Shown: positions 27,718-36,942 of the stretch, piece by piece | How the letters are laid out: each line of letters opens with the position of its first letter | How positions within the stretch are numbered: the first letter of the stretch is position 1 | Notes under the pieces: generated by a model | Told to the model about the DNA's origin: nothing | The model's database searches: none | What the model saw: the letters and a program-made list of their open reading frames with translations, nothing else | Origin: an uncultured Prevotellaceae bacterium | GTDB lineage: Bacteria; Bacteroidota; Bacteroidia; Bacteroidales; Bacteroidaceae | Assembly: GCA_900315455.1 (NCBI GenBank) | Contig: OMZE01000002.1 | Coordinates: 62,001-126,000, forward strand | DNA length: 64,000 nucleotides | Reading direction: 5' to 3' | Program-made: the position numbers and the translations under genes

Positions 27718-28533
27718 GTGACAATTCGACTATACCTTGTTTTATGTTTGCTGGCTCATTTTGCCCTCCCCACCATGGCACAGACGGTGGAGGGGACGGC
27801 TGTGCATCCGCTGCACGTGGTGATACTGGGCGACTCGAACACATGGATTGGGGGCGATGACTGTGACAAGCCGAAGGGGTGGAACAAATGGTTCGTGGAT
27901 GAGTTCAGGCCGCTCTCATGCAAGAGTTATGCAAGGAGTGGGGCGACATGGACCAACACGAGCACCACACGGGAGAACGTGGTGGAAGACATCGCCGTGC
28001 TGGGCAACAACAACGTGATATACAACCAGATAGCAAGGCTGAAGAGGGCTTGTGACGAAGGCCGGCAGCAGATGCCTGACCTCATCATCATCGCCGCGGG
28101 GACAAACGACGCATGGTTTGTGAAACAGCGGCCGAAGGTGTTTGCGAAGACGGCAGCACAGGCGTTTGCTGACAAGGAGCCTATCAGAGGGCGGAAACCG
28201 AATGAGGTGCTGTCGCTGGCGGAGTCGGTGAGGTATGGCTGTGAGTTGCTCATGGAACGGTTTCCTGAGGCACAAATAATTCTCCTCACTCCGCTGCAGG
28301 CCATCCAGCCGACACGGGCCAACCTGGACCGCGCGAGCGACATTATAGAGCAGTGCGGCAGAAGAATGGGACTGGAAGTGGTGAGACAGGACCGCGAGTG
28401 CTGCGTGCGCCGCGCTGACGAACAAAAGACGAAACGCTACACCACAGACGGTGCCCATACCTCGGAGGAGGGTGCTCGGCTGAACGGCACCTACCTCGCT
28501 AAAAGAATCAGTGAACTGCTCCATCATCATTAA
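27718..28533 (+). CDS. Secreted SGNH/GDSL hydrolase
   Basis: 271 residues from a GTG at 27718, which gives a clear signal peptide (LYLVLCLLAHFALPTMAQ). Block I GDSNTW with Ser40, block III AAGTNDAW, and DGAHTSEEGA near the C-terminus with Asp and His make the SGNH set. It precedes an MBOAT gene by 14 bases. I infer an esterase or acetyl-transfer partner in the periplasm, as in alginate-type acetylation systems. The coding sequence is visibly G+C-richer than the genes before 27.7 kb, which suggests a different origin for this part. No promoter is evident in the 62 bases upstream. Confidence 0.82.
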   Translation: MTIRLYLVLCLLAHFALPTMAQTVEGTAVHPLHVVILGDSNTWIGGDDCDKPKGWNKWFVDEFRPLSCKSYARSGATWTNTSTTRENVVEDIAVLGNNNVIYNQIARLKRACDEGRQQMPDLIIIAAGTNDAWFVKQRPKVFAKTAAQAFADKEPIRGRKPNEVLSLAESVRYGCELLMERFPEAQIILLTPLQAIQPTRANLDRASDIIEQCGRRMGLEVVRQDRECCVRRADEQKTKRYTTDGAHTSEEGARLNGTYLAKRISELLHHH

Positions 28534-28547
28534 ACCGACGACAAGAC

Positions 28548-29990
28548 ATGGTATTTTCGGACCTCTTCTTTCTCTACGTCTTCCTGCCAGCCTTTGCCCT
28601 ACTCTACCTGTTGGGGGCATGGGCTGACAAGGCGTTTTCGGAGGGAGAACCGAAAGCATGCCATGTGAGAAACGCCGTGCTGGTGGTGTTCTCGCTCATC
28701 TTCTACGCGTGGGGAGAGCCGATTTACGTGTTTCTGATGCTGGCATGCGTGTGCATCAATTACTTCGTGGGGAAGGCCATCGACAGTCAGGACCGCCACA
28801 GAAAGGGGGCGCTGGTAATGGGCCTGGTTTGCAACCTGGGGATTCTCGGCACATTCAAGTATGCTGACTTCTTCGCCCATCAGTTGCAGGCACTGGGGAT
28901 AGGCGTGCCCTCGCCGCACATCTCCCTGCCCATAGGCATCAGTTTCTATATTTTCCAATCGATATCGTATCTCGTGGATGTATACCGCCGCGACTCGCAC
29001 TCGCAAAAGCGATTCGTAGACCTGCTGCTGTATATCTCGATGTTTCCACAACTCATCGCTGGTCCTATCGTGCGGTATCAGACAGTGGCAGAGAAGATCA
29101 CAGAAAGGCACGTGACAGCCGACGACGTGGCAGAGGGTGTGTACCGCTTCTTGCGCGGACTGGCCAAGAAGGTGATTATCGCCAACCAACTCTATGAGAT
29201 ATCGCACCAGATGCTCGACGGGAATCTGGAGGAACTGAGCACGGCAAGCGCATGGATCGGCATTACCGCATTTACCCTGCAGATATACTTTGACTTCTCG
29301 GGCTATTCGGACATGGCCATAGGCTTGGGGCGCTGTATGGGGTTCAGATTCAACGAGAACTTCGACCACCCCTATCGCAGCAAGTCGATTACGGAGTTCT
29401 GGCGAAGATGGCACATCTCGCTCGGCAGTTTCTTCCGCGACTATGTGTATATCCCCATGGGCGGCAACCGCAGGCACCAGATGGTGAACATCCTCGTGGT
29501 GTGGTTTCTCACCGGTATGTGGCACGGGGCAAGTTGGAACTTCATCATCTGGGGTGTGGTCTTCGGCGTGATCGTCGTGGTGGAGAAATACTCGCTGCTG
29601 AGAATGCAGGACCGCATAGCACCTGTATTGCTTCACTTCTACTGCATGGCGGTGGTGGTGGTGAGTTTCGGCATCTTCTACTTCGATGACTTCGCACGCA
29701 TGAGCCGCTTCTTCTATATGCAATGGGGAGGTGCGGCGATGCTGTGTGACGGTGTGGCAGAGGCAGCCATTCTGGACCATTTCTGGCTGTGGGTGATTGC
29801 CATCGTGCTCTGTATGCCCGTAAGACAGGCCGTTGCCAACTATTTTGACCAACTGACTGCCGACATGCCTGTTGTGAACAAAAGCATCGGCACCTTGTCG
29901 CGACTGGTGGCGTCGGCAGCCATCCTGCTGCTGTGCACGGCATTGCTCGTAGGTGCCACCAACAACGCATTTATCTATACAAGATTCTAA
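28548..29990 (+). CDS. MBOAT family O-acyltransferase (AlgI-like)
   Basis: 480 residues, about 11 membrane segments. SLPIGISFYIFQSISYLVDV near 130, YFDFSGYSDMAIGLG near 255, SITEFWRRWHISLGSFFRDY near 283 and TGMWHGASWNFIIWG near 325 are the AlgI hallmarks, the last with the catalytic His. It is closer to AlgI than the MBOAT at 1786-3246 is, and its genetic neighbours (SGNH, DHHW, DHHW) also match an alginate-type acetylation set. Probably moves acetyl groups out of the cytoplasm for polysaccharide O-acetylation. Confidence 0.92.
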   Translation: MVFSDLFFLYVFLPAFALLYLLGAWADKAFSEGEPKACHVRNAVLVVFSLIFYAWGEPIYVFLMLACVCINYFVGKAIDSQDRHRKGALVMGLVCNLGILGTFKYADFFAHQLQALGIGVPSPHISLPIGISFYIFQSISYLVDVYRRDSHSQKRFVDLLLYISMFPQLIAGPIVRYQTVAEKITERHVTADDVAEGVYRFLRGLAKKVIIANQLYEISHQMLDGNLEELSTASAWIGITAFTLQIYFDFSGYSDMAIGLGRCMGFRFNENFDHPYRSKSITEFWRRWHISLGSFFRDYVYIPMGGNRRHQMVNILVVWFLTGMWHGASWNFIIWGVVFGVIVVVEKYSLLRMQDRIAPVLLHFYCMAVVVVSFGIFYFDDFARMSRFFYMQWGGAAMLCDGVAEAAILDHFWLWVIAIVLCMPVRQAVANYFDQLTADMPVVNKSIGTLSRLVASAAILLLCTALLVGATNNAFIYTRF

Positions 29991-30002
29991 ATCACATCAT
30001 TC

Positions 30003-31103
30003 ATGAACAAGAAAAGACTTCTACCTATACTGGCCATAGCGCTCCTCACCCTCTGTTCTGCAACCGTTAGGGCACAGGTGACAGCAGTCGACCCCATGGC
30101 CCCAGCAGACATGCCCGACACGGCAACCTTCGTAGACGGGAAGTATCGCAACAGGGTTTGCCCCGAAGCCAGGACACGACAGCCCAAGAGCGGAATACTC
30201 ATCATCGGTTCGGGTCCCGACATCAGGGTGGTCAGTACATTCTCGGGGAATCCAGAAGGGGGCACGGCTTATACCGATGCCGTGAACAAGTACAGGCAAC
30301 GGCTTGGCGACAATGTGCGCATCTACAGCATGATATTGCCTATTGCCTCGGCCTACTACACCCCAGATGACGCCTTGCAATATACGCGAGACCAGAAGGC
30401 CACCATCGACGGAATGTATGGCCGCATGCCTGGGGTGACCGGTGTGGATGCCTTCACCGCACTGGCTTGGCATGTGAGAGAGCCCATCTACCTGCGTACC
30501 GACCACCACTGGGCACCACTTGGCGCGTATTATGCCGCGGAAGCATTTGCCAAGGCAGCAGGCGTGCCATTCCGCGACCTGTCGAACTATGACAAGAAGA
30601 CCGTGCACAATTTCCTCGGCACGATGTATACGGTATATACCAAGGACGCTGCTGTGGGAAGGGCACCGGAGGAGTTTGAGTATTACGTGCCGCGTGATGT
30701 GGAGTATCATACTACCGCCATCACCTACTCGCTGGGAAAGAACAGGGCAGTGACGGGTCAGGATGGTCCGAAGGAGGTGAACTTCTTCAGGGAGTACAAG
30801 GACGGCAGCCATGCGGCATACTGCACCTTTATGGGCGGCGACTCCAACACCACCAAAGTGGAAACATCGACAAAGAACGGTCGCAGGCTTCTCATCATCA
30901 AGGACAGTTACGGCAATGCCTTGCCTGGATACCTGTTTTACTCCTTCGAGGAGATACATGTGATTGACTTCCGCTATTTCCCCGGCAATGTGGTGGCTTA
31001 CATCAACAATAACGGCATCACCGACCTGCTGTTTGCCCACTGCATCTCGCTCGCCTATACCGCTAAGACCGGTCAGGGGATACAGCGGATGATAAAAGAT
31101 TGA
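30003..31103 (+). CDS. DHHW-family protein 1 (AlgJ/AlgX-like)
   Basis: 366 residues with an N-terminal signal peptide (LPILAIALLTLCSATVRAQ). The name-giving motif occurs in YLRTDHHWAPLGAYYAAEAF near 165, and IIKDSYGNALPGYLFYSFEE near 298 supplies the Ser of the SGNH-like active site. Family members act with MBOAT proteins in O-acetylation of exported glycans. It begins 12 bases after the MBOAT stop. It is a tandem paralogue of the next gene but lacks that protein's N-terminal membrane anchor and acidic segment. Confidence 0.85.
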   Translation: MNKKRLLPILAIALLTLCSATVRAQVTAVDPMAPADMPDTATFVDGKYRNRVCPEARTRQPKSGILIIGSGPDIRVVSTFSGNPEGGTAYTDAVNKYRQRLGDNVRIYSMILPIASAYYTPDDALQYTRDQKATIDGMYGRMPGVTGVDAFTALAWHVREPIYLRTDHHWAPLGAYYAAEAFAKAAGVPFRDLSNYDKKTVHNFLGTMYTVYTKDAAVGRAPEEFEYYVPRDVEYHTTAITYSLGKNRAVTGQDGPKEVNFFREYKDGSHAAYCTFMGGDSNTTKVETSTKNGRRLLIIKDSYGNALPGYLFYSFEEIHVIDFRYFPGNVVAYINNNGITDLLFAHCISLAYTAKTGQGIQRMIKD

Positions 31104-32461
31104 AGATTTTAGATATTATAGTGTATAACAAGATTTACCTTGCGGTGATGGGCTTGCTGTTTGTTGCGGCAACCGTCATTCTAACCACTTTCCCCCGTCC
31201 CACTTTTTCGGAAGTGGAGAAGCGGGATTTGGCCCAGTTTCCTGCATGGACGCTGGACAAGATGGCTGATGGCTCGTTCACCAGCGAGGTGTCGTCGTGG
31301 TTCAGCGACAGCGAGCCCTACCGTGAACAACTCATCACACTCAGTTTGAAGATTAAGGACTTGGAGCGCCTGGTGCTCTCCGATGACAATGTGACATTCC
31401 ATGCCGCCGATGACATCATGGGAGAAGGCATGGACGAGGAAGAGGATGAGATGGTGGAAGAAGAAGACACACTGGGAGAATACTCCAACAATGTGGCCAA
31501 CGACGGTAAGGCCAAACTCTCGCATGCCGGCATCATCATCGTGGGAAGCGGTGAAAACGTGCGTGCCTTGATGGCATACGGAGGGGTGAAAGGTGGAGGT
31601 AAATTCTGCGACATGGTGAACACCTACAAGGAAACATTTGGCGACACCATGAACGTATATGTGATGGTCATCCCCAATGCGGCTGAGTACTACCTGCCCG
31701 AGAAGTGGAAAACCCACTCGAAATCGCAATTGGCCACGCTGAAGAGCATACAGGAGCAACTGTCGCCCGACGTGAAGTTTGTGAATGTGTACAACACCCT
31801 CGGCAACCATGCCGACGAGCCCATTTTCCTGCGCACCGACCACCACTGGGCACCTCTTGGCGGCTATTATGCCGCGGCAGAATTTGCCAAAGCCGCGAAG
31901 GTAGACTTCAAAGACCTGGAGAGTTATGAGCAGAAGGTGGTGCATGGTTTCGTGGGGACGATGTATGGCTACTCGAAAGACATATCCATCAAGAACGCCC
32001 CCGAAGACTTCGTCTTCTATGAGCCGCTGAATGTGGAATACACTACATCCTACATTACCTATAACCTCAATGAAAAATTTCAGATTACCAAGGTTTTAGG
32101 TCCTACCAAGGAAAAATATTTCTACAAGTTCCGCGATGGCAGCGGAGGAGCGTACAGCACGTTTATGGGCAGTGACATGCGTGTGACCCATGTGCATACG
32201 TCGGTGGCGAACGGACGCCGGGTGCTGGTCATCAAAGACAGTTTTGGAAATGCCGTGCCAGGATATCTATTCTATTCGTTTGAAGATGTGTTTGTAGTAG
32301 ACAACCGGTACTTCCACCTCAACATGAAGGACTATGTGGGCGAGAAGGGCATCACCGACATCCTCTTCGCCTGCAGTGTGTTCAATGCCTATGGCAATGC
32401 TTTCAGCAACAACTGCCAGCGCCTATTGAATCAGAAGGCGGGGAGCAACATCGTGAAATGA
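31100..32461 (+). CDS. DHHW-family protein 2
   Basis: 453 residues if the TTG at 31100 is the start; this overlaps the previous stop by 4 bases (TTGA) and gives a full membrane anchor (YLAVMGLLFVAATVIL). FLRTDHHWAPLGGYYAAAEF and VIKDSFGNAVPGYLFYSFED align with the same blocks in protein 1, so the pair arose by tandem duplication. An acidic stretch (about residues 110-128) with thirteen Glu/Asp in nineteen residues is absent from protein 1. Last gene of the plus-strand operon. Predicted periplasmic acetyl-transfer partner. Confidence 0.83.
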   Translation: MKILDIIVYNKIYLAVMGLLFVAATVILTTFPRPTFSEVEKRDLAQFPAWTLDKMADGSFTSEVSSWFSDSEPYREQLITLSLKIKDLERLVLSDDNVTFHAADDIMGEGMDEEEDEMVEEEDTLGEYSNNVANDGKAKLSHAGIIIVGSGENVRALMAYGGVKGGGKFCDMVNTYKETFGDTMNVYVMVIPNAAEYYLPEKWKTHSKSQLATLKSIQEQLSPDVKFVNVYNTLGNHADEPIFLRTDHHWAPLGGYYAAAEFAKAAKVDFKDLESYEQKVVHGFVGTMYGYSKDISIKNAPEDFVFYEPLNVEYTTSYITYNLNEKFQITKVLGPTKEKYFYKFRDGSGGAYSTFMGSDMRVTHVHTSVANGRRVLVIKDSFGNAVPGYLFYSFEDVFVVDNRYFHLNMKDYVGEKGITDILFACSVFNAYGNAFSNNCQRLLNQKAGSNIVK

Positions 32462-32536
32462 AAGGCAGGGAAGATGTCAGGGAACTCAATGAGCCCATAC
32501 TACGGCGAAGGATGCCGACAGGTTGCAGCAACGGCT

Positions 32537-34135
32537 TCAATTGCTGTTGAACCACTTATATACTGAGCCATCGCTTCGACGGACGACATTCAAGCCTCGC
32601 CGGGGGTGAAGGAGTTGTCTGCCATCAGGAGCATAAATCTTTTGCTGATGGTCCTCGGGGAGCGCCTCACTGGCAGCCACGTGAGGCAGGCCGAGACTCT
32701 CGTCGTAGAGATGCTGGTCGAGAAATGCCACCCTATCACTTATCCACTCTTTGAGATAGTCGATTTCATCGTCATAAGTATTGCCGACATAGGCGTTGGG
32801 CCATACCCACTTGCCGATATTCTTCCATGCCTTTTGGTTGCGCCCTACGGCATCCTCGACGGTAAGCAAAGAGGTCAGTGAGTCGATGACACTCTCGATA
32901 TGGCTGTCGGAATAAGCCTCCTGACGATACTGGGTCCAGCGCATTTTGAGTTTTCTCACATATTCCGGGTCCATCATCAATTTCTGCCACCAGAATGGTA
33001 CCAGATTGCCATCATCATAGGCATGGCGGTCGTTGAATTTGTATTGCCATTTGTTGGTTTGGTCGCCCTCATAATAATTGGCGTTGCCGAAAGCGATGTT
33101 CATATCCCACAACGATGTCTTCCAGCGAGGGTCGAGTCCCTCTTCGGCAGCATGGGTCTCACTGAATTTGTATAAATTGGTGCTGAGTCGGTAGCCGTCG
33201 ACGTTGAATGCAAACTCTGTGGAGAGTTGGTGGTCGATGAACGAGGTGACGTCGATATACTTGGCATAGCCAATTTCCGGGTCAGCAAACGAGGCGGATG
33301 CCAAAGCCGACTCCATCTTGTCGATTTCGTTGGTCAGGGCCATGCGTGTGCCATTTGGCAACTGCGCGAAGTCTTCATACTCCGGTGACTTGTATTGGAA
33401 ACAGATAGACCTCCATGTGATACTGCGCCCATCGCTGAAGATAGGTCTTTGCTTGGAGTAATAGACATGCGGCTCATCGTTGCGGTCGACTTCGACATGA
33501 TAGTCGCCGGTGAGGTCGCCACCATCCTCGCCAGGGTCGTGGAGTGGCAGGCGTTGTTTCCCTTTTCTCACTCGCTCGCAGAGTATGAACACCCCATAGT
33601 ATGTGCCATCGAGGAAGAGTTCGCACAGACGCCCTTCGGGTACGAAGTCGAAATAGGGCCGCGCCAGTTCAAACGCCAGCAAGTCGCGTATCATGCTCTT
33701 GTCGGAATAGGGAGCCAGCATTGCCCAGTCGTTGTCTTTTCCCATGCCCAGGAGTTTGGCCTTGAGTTTCTCGCCTCCCTCCTCAAGGGGTTTGTCGATG
33801 AGTTTGAGAGAATAGGGCTTCTTGTCGGAAAGGTCGAAGGAACTGTTTCCCCGATATTGAATGGCGGCATAGCCATCGAAATCGAAGTGCTGGCCGGGAT
33901 GAGTCACGGTGTCGGCGTAATTGAGCATGCCATCGCCATTGCGAAGTATTTTCATCTTGGCAGTGATGCGTTCTTCGCGCTTAATCATCTTTCCGTCGAC
34001 ATTGAGGAAGATGATGGGAAGGTTGGTCTGGGTAAGTTGCACATGAGTATTAAAAGGACGGTAGTTGTCCCAGCGCTGTGCTTGACATGCCAGGGGCAAG
34101 AATAGAAGGAAATATGTCAGGATGCGATGCTTCAT
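32537..34135 (-). CDS. CotH-kinase family secreted protein
   Basis: 532 residues from ATG 34135 with signal peptide (LTYFLLFLPLACQAQ). YRGNSSFDLSDKKPYSLKL, GKDNDWAMLAPYSDKSMIRD and LWDMNIAFGNANYY are the CotH blocks for nucleotide/metal binding; CotH proteins are atypical protein kinases, and exported members may modify surface proteins. The last 25 residues (IYAPDGRQL, GLNVVRRSDGSVYKWF) look like the short C-terminal domain found on many secreted Bacteroidales proteins. Convergent with the DHHW operon. Preceded by a promoter at 34160-34167. Confidence 0.85.
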   Translation of the reverse strand: MKHRILTYFLLFLPLACQAQRWDNYRPFNTHVQLTQTNLPIIFLNVDGKMIKREERITAKMKILRNGDGMLNYADTVTHPGQHFDFDGYAAIQYRGNSSFDLSDKKPYSLKLIDKPLEEGGEKLKAKLLGMGKDNDWAMLAPYSDKSMIRDLLAFELARPYFDFVPEGRLCELFLDGTYYGVFILCERVRKGKQRLPLHDPGEDGGDLTGDYHVEVDRNDEPHVYYSKQRPIFSDGRSITWRSICFQYKSPEYEDFAQLPNGTRMALTNEIDKMESALASASFADPEIGYAKYIDVTSFIDHQLSTEFAFNVDGYRLSTNLYKFSETHAAEEGLDPRWKTSLWDMNIAFGNANYYEGDQTNKWQYKFNDRHAYDDGNLVPFWWQKLMMDPEYVRKLKMRWTQYRQEAYSDSHIESVIDSLTSLLTVEDAVGRNQKAWKNIGKWVWPNAYVGNTYDDEIDYLKEWISDRVAFLDQHLYDESLGLPHVAASEALPEDHQQKIYAPDGRQLLHPRRGLNVVRRSDGSVYKWFNSN

Positions 34136-34159
34136 AATGAATAGTTTATCTTTGGGATG

Positions 34160-34167
34160 CAAAATTA
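34160..34167 (-). promoter_or_regulatory. Candidate -7 element for the CotH gene
   Basis: TAATTTTG on the minus strand, 25 bases before the ATG at 34135, matches TAnnTTTG. A TTG stands roughly 23 bases further upstream, slightly beyond the usual spacing. Confidence 0.5.
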
Positions 34168-34350
34168 GCATAATAATCGCAAATGTAAGAACAACGCCAC
34201 GAAAAAAGCATTTTTCTTTTGCTCATCTATCAGTAATTAAAGTGGAGGTCGTAGGAAGTTGGTGGAGAACAAAAGAGACCAATACGCTAAGAGTCTGCCA
34301 TATAGAACCCATGCATCAGGTGCCGCCATCTCCATCGCAGCAATATCTTG

Positions 34351-34396
34351 TATAGAAAAAAAGGACAAGCAAAATGGCTTGTCCTTTTTTTCTATA
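34351..34396 (-). terminator. Strong bidirectional intrinsic terminator
   Basis: A perfect 20-base-pair inverted repeat (left arm 34351-34370, right arm 34377-34396, six-base loop) with GGACAAGC/GCTTGTCC at the core and seven A on one side and seven T on the other. It ends the MFS transporter transcript, whose stop is at 34412, and would work on both strands. Confidence 0.9.
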
Positions 34397-34411
34397 TCGT
34401 GTGAAGAGTGA

Positions 34412-35884
34412 TTATTCATCCACAACAACGGGCTTGTACTTCGGCACAAGGGTCTTCATGATGATCCATCCGATGAGGTAGGCCACTGCGCAGAAGCAGA
34501 AGACAATCATATAGGCTGCTGGCTTGCCCTCGAATCCGAGGAAAGTGAAACCGCTGCCCTGGCCCTCAGCATAGGTGAAGAGGCTACCCGAGATTTTATT
34601 GATAAGCATCGAACCCAGACCGCCTGCCATGGCTCCAATACCTGTGATGGTAGCGATGGTGGATTTGGGGAACATATCGCCAATGGTAGAGAAGATATTG
34701 GCCGACCAAGCCTGATGTCCGGCGCCAGCCAGACCAATGATGATGGCAGGCCACCATGCCGGGTCGATGGGGCTGTTCTGCCACATGGCCAAAGGCTGTG
34801 CAAAGAGGGCAAAGAGCGGGAAGAAGGCAAAGATAAGCATTGCCAACATACGTCCGGCATAGGGATTCATGCCGCGCTTCTCCACAAACAATTTGGGCAG
34901 ATATCCACCAAAGATGGAAACCACTGTCACGATGAGATAAAGCGTAAAGATGAGGAGTTGCCCCATGGTGGAACTTGACTTATAGCCAAACTGGTCGGAG
35001 AAATAAGCAGGAGCCCAGAAGAGATAGAACCACCACACACCGTCGGTCATGAACTTGCCCACGATAAACGACCAAGTCTGCTTGAATGTGAAGCACTTGG
35101 CGAAATTGATTGTAGGACCTTCGTCGTTGGCTGCCTTGGGGTCTTCACCCTCGTCAGAATCCTGGTTGATATAGGTAAGTTCGGCGGCGTTCACATGCTT
35201 GCTCTTGTTAGGCTTGTCGTAGACGAACACCCAGAGTGCCATCCAGATGAAGCCCAGCGCACCGATGATGATGAAAGCCATCTCCCAACCAAATTTCTCT
35301 GCCAATGGCGGGATGCTGATAGGAGCCGCCAGTGCACCAACCGATGCTCCGGCATTGAAGATGGAGGTGGCGAAAGCACGGTCTTTCTTCGGGAAATACT
35401 CTGCAGTCACCTTAATGGCAGCAGGGAAGTTGCCGCTCTCACCAAGTGCCAGGATGGCACGGCAGAACAAGAAGAGATATACGCTGACCATAGCGATGGT
35501 AGAGGCAGTGGCCGATCCAGCCTCAATGGCCCTAAGAGCCGTCACGCTTTCAAGCCCCACGTACTTCATGGTCACCCATCCGCAGCATGCGTGCAGGCAG
35601 GCGCCCAATGACCATACGAAAATGGCCCACAGATATCCTTTCTTTGTACCCATCCAGTCGATGAATTTTCCAGCGAAAAGGCAGAACACGGCATAGAGGA
35701 TGGAGAAGGCTGCGGTAATCGTACCATAGTCGTCGTCGGTCCAATGGAACTCAGGAGCGATGAAATCCTTCCATGTCAGCGACAGCACCTGCCGGTCCAT
35801 GTAATTGACCGTGGTGGCGAAGAACAACATTGAGCAAATAATCCAACGATAGTTGGTCATCTTAGTAGTTTGAATAGGGCTCAT
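34412..35884 (-). CDS. MFS transporter, anion:cation symporter type (ExuT-like)
   Basis: 490 residues, 12 membrane segments. The N-terminal YRWIICSMLFFATTVNYMDR plus VLSLTWKDF is the hexuronate-transporter form of the ACS family signature, and RAILALGESGNFPAAIKVTAEYFPKKDRA is the family's central block. Bacteroidales members often import glucuronate or galacturonate. The AraC regulator next door may control it. Substrate not proven by sequence. Confidence 0.87.
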   Translation of the reverse strand: MSPIQTTKMTNYRWIICSMLFFATTVNYMDRQVLSLTWKDFIAPEFHWTDDDYGTITAAFSILYAVFCLFAGKFIDWMGTKKGYLWAIFVWSLGACLHACCGWVTMKYVGLESVTALRAIEAGSATASTIAMVSVYLFLFCRAILALGESGNFPAAIKVTAEYFPKKDRAFATSIFNAGASVGALAAPISIPPLAEKFGWEMAFIIIGALGFIWMALWVFVYDKPNKSKHVNAAELTYINQDSDEGEDPKAANDEGPTINFAKCFTFKQTWSFIVGKFMTDGVWWFYLFWAPAYFSDQFGYKSSSTMGQLLIFTLYLIVTVVSIFGGYLPKLFVEKRGMNPYAGRMLAMLIFAFFPLFALFAQPLAMWQNSPIDPAWWPAIIIGLAGAGHQAWSANIFSTIGDMFPKSTIATITGIGAMAGGLGSMLINKISGSLFTYAEGQGSGFTFLGFEGKPAAYMIVFCFCAVAYLIGWIIMKTLVPKYKPVVVDE

Positions 35885-35920
35885 TTCTTGATATGATTAG
35901 TTGATTTATACAAATTTCTG

Positions 35921-35928
35921 CAAACTTA
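35921..35928 (-). promoter_or_regulatory. Candidate -7 element for the MFS gene
   Basis: TAAGTTTG on the minus strand, 37 bases before the ATG at 35884. No TTTG at the standard spacing. Confidence 0.4.
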
Positions 35929-36008
35929 CACAAAAAAAACGAGAACCGTGCCATTTGTCGGAAAAATGTAGCGTTATCGTTTGCGTAAGCCATCAAATCG
36001 GTAATGGC

Positions 36009-36899
36009 TCACACGATGATTCGGGTCTTGTGGTAATTGTCGCGGAACTCCGTAGGACTGCATCCTTTTTTCTTCTTGAAGATGCGGTTGAAATTGCTGA
36101 GGTTGTTGAAACCACATTTGAAACTGATTTCAGAGATGCTTTGAGATGTGTCGACGAGCATGCGTGATGCCGCACCGAGACGGATGTCGATGATGTATTC
36201 GGTGAGATTACGCCCAGTATGGAGTTTGAAGAAACGACTGAAGGCACTTGGACTCATGCCGGCAATGTCCGCAAGTTGTGGCAGGCGAATCTCATCCTGA
36301 TAATTCTTGTTGATGAAGTTTTTCACTTTCAACACCCGCCGGCTGTCGTCCTCGACGGCGATTTTGGCAAAACTTGAAGAAGCCAAAGGTTTGGCGCCAG
36401 GGCATTTCGACAGTTCATAGAGGATGGTGAGAAATTGCATGACGGCATAAAATCCTTCCTTGATGCTGCTGAGTGAGTCGAGAAGGCTATACACTTTCAT
36501 AATGGCATCGAGCGGGAAACTGAGCCCTTTTTGGGCTTCGCTCATCATCTTCTTTATGGGAAGGAATGGCGTGCGTGAGAAGAGAGAGTCTTCGGTGAAT
36601 TGCAAGTCGAACTGCACTGTTATTTCACGGATATTCTTGCTCGTACAGGTGTGTTGTTCCCACACATGTTCCAGGTCGGGACTCGTGATGAGTACGAGGT
36701 CGAATTCGCCTATGACTTCCGTGCTGTCGCCCACAATGCGCCTTACCCCAGGGGCATGTTCCACGAAATTGAGTTCGAACACTTCATGGTTATGGATGGG
36801 ATAAGTGAACTCCTTTTTGCGACGGTCGGCGATATACAGCACGTCTTTACCCATCAAAGGGGTAATTTCATGAATGATTTTCTTGTCTTCCATAACCAA
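36009..36899 (-). CDS. AraC-family transcriptional regulator
   Basis: 296 residues: N-terminal cupin-like ligand domain (FTYPIHNHEVFELNFVEHAPG near 32-52) and a C-terminal double helix-turn-helix (LPQLADIAGMSPSAFSRFFK then SISEISFKCGFNNLSNFNRI plus FKKKKGCSPTEFR). Likely sugar-responsive. It lies between dapA and the ExuT-like gene, same strand, with about 125 bases before the latter. Confidence 0.92.
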   Translation of the reverse strand: MVMEDKKIIHEITPLMGKDVLYIADRRKKEFTYPIHNHEVFELNFVEHAPGVRRIVGDSTEVIGEFDLVLITSPDLEHVWEQHTCTSKNIREITVQFDLQFTEDSLFSRTPFLPIKKMMSEAQKGLSFPLDAIMKVYSLLDSLSSIKEGFYAVMQFLTILYELSKCPGAKPLASSSFAKIAVEDDSRRVLKVKNFINKNYQDEIRLPQLADIAGMSPSAFSRFFKLHTGRNLTEYIIDIRLGAASRMLVDTSQSISEISFKCGFNNLSNFNRIFKKKKGCSPTEFRDNYHKTRIIV

Positions 36900-36942
36900 G
36901 ATTTTCCGTAAAAGGTAACAAAGGCGAGAGAGTGTCCTCAGT

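Noticed and set aside
28599..29852. A 417-codon minus-strand frame opposite the MBOAT gene
   Set aside because: The plus-strand MBOAT has clear family motifs; the reverse frame is rich in His/Val/Glu as expected from an antisense of a hydrophobic gene in G+C-rich DNA.
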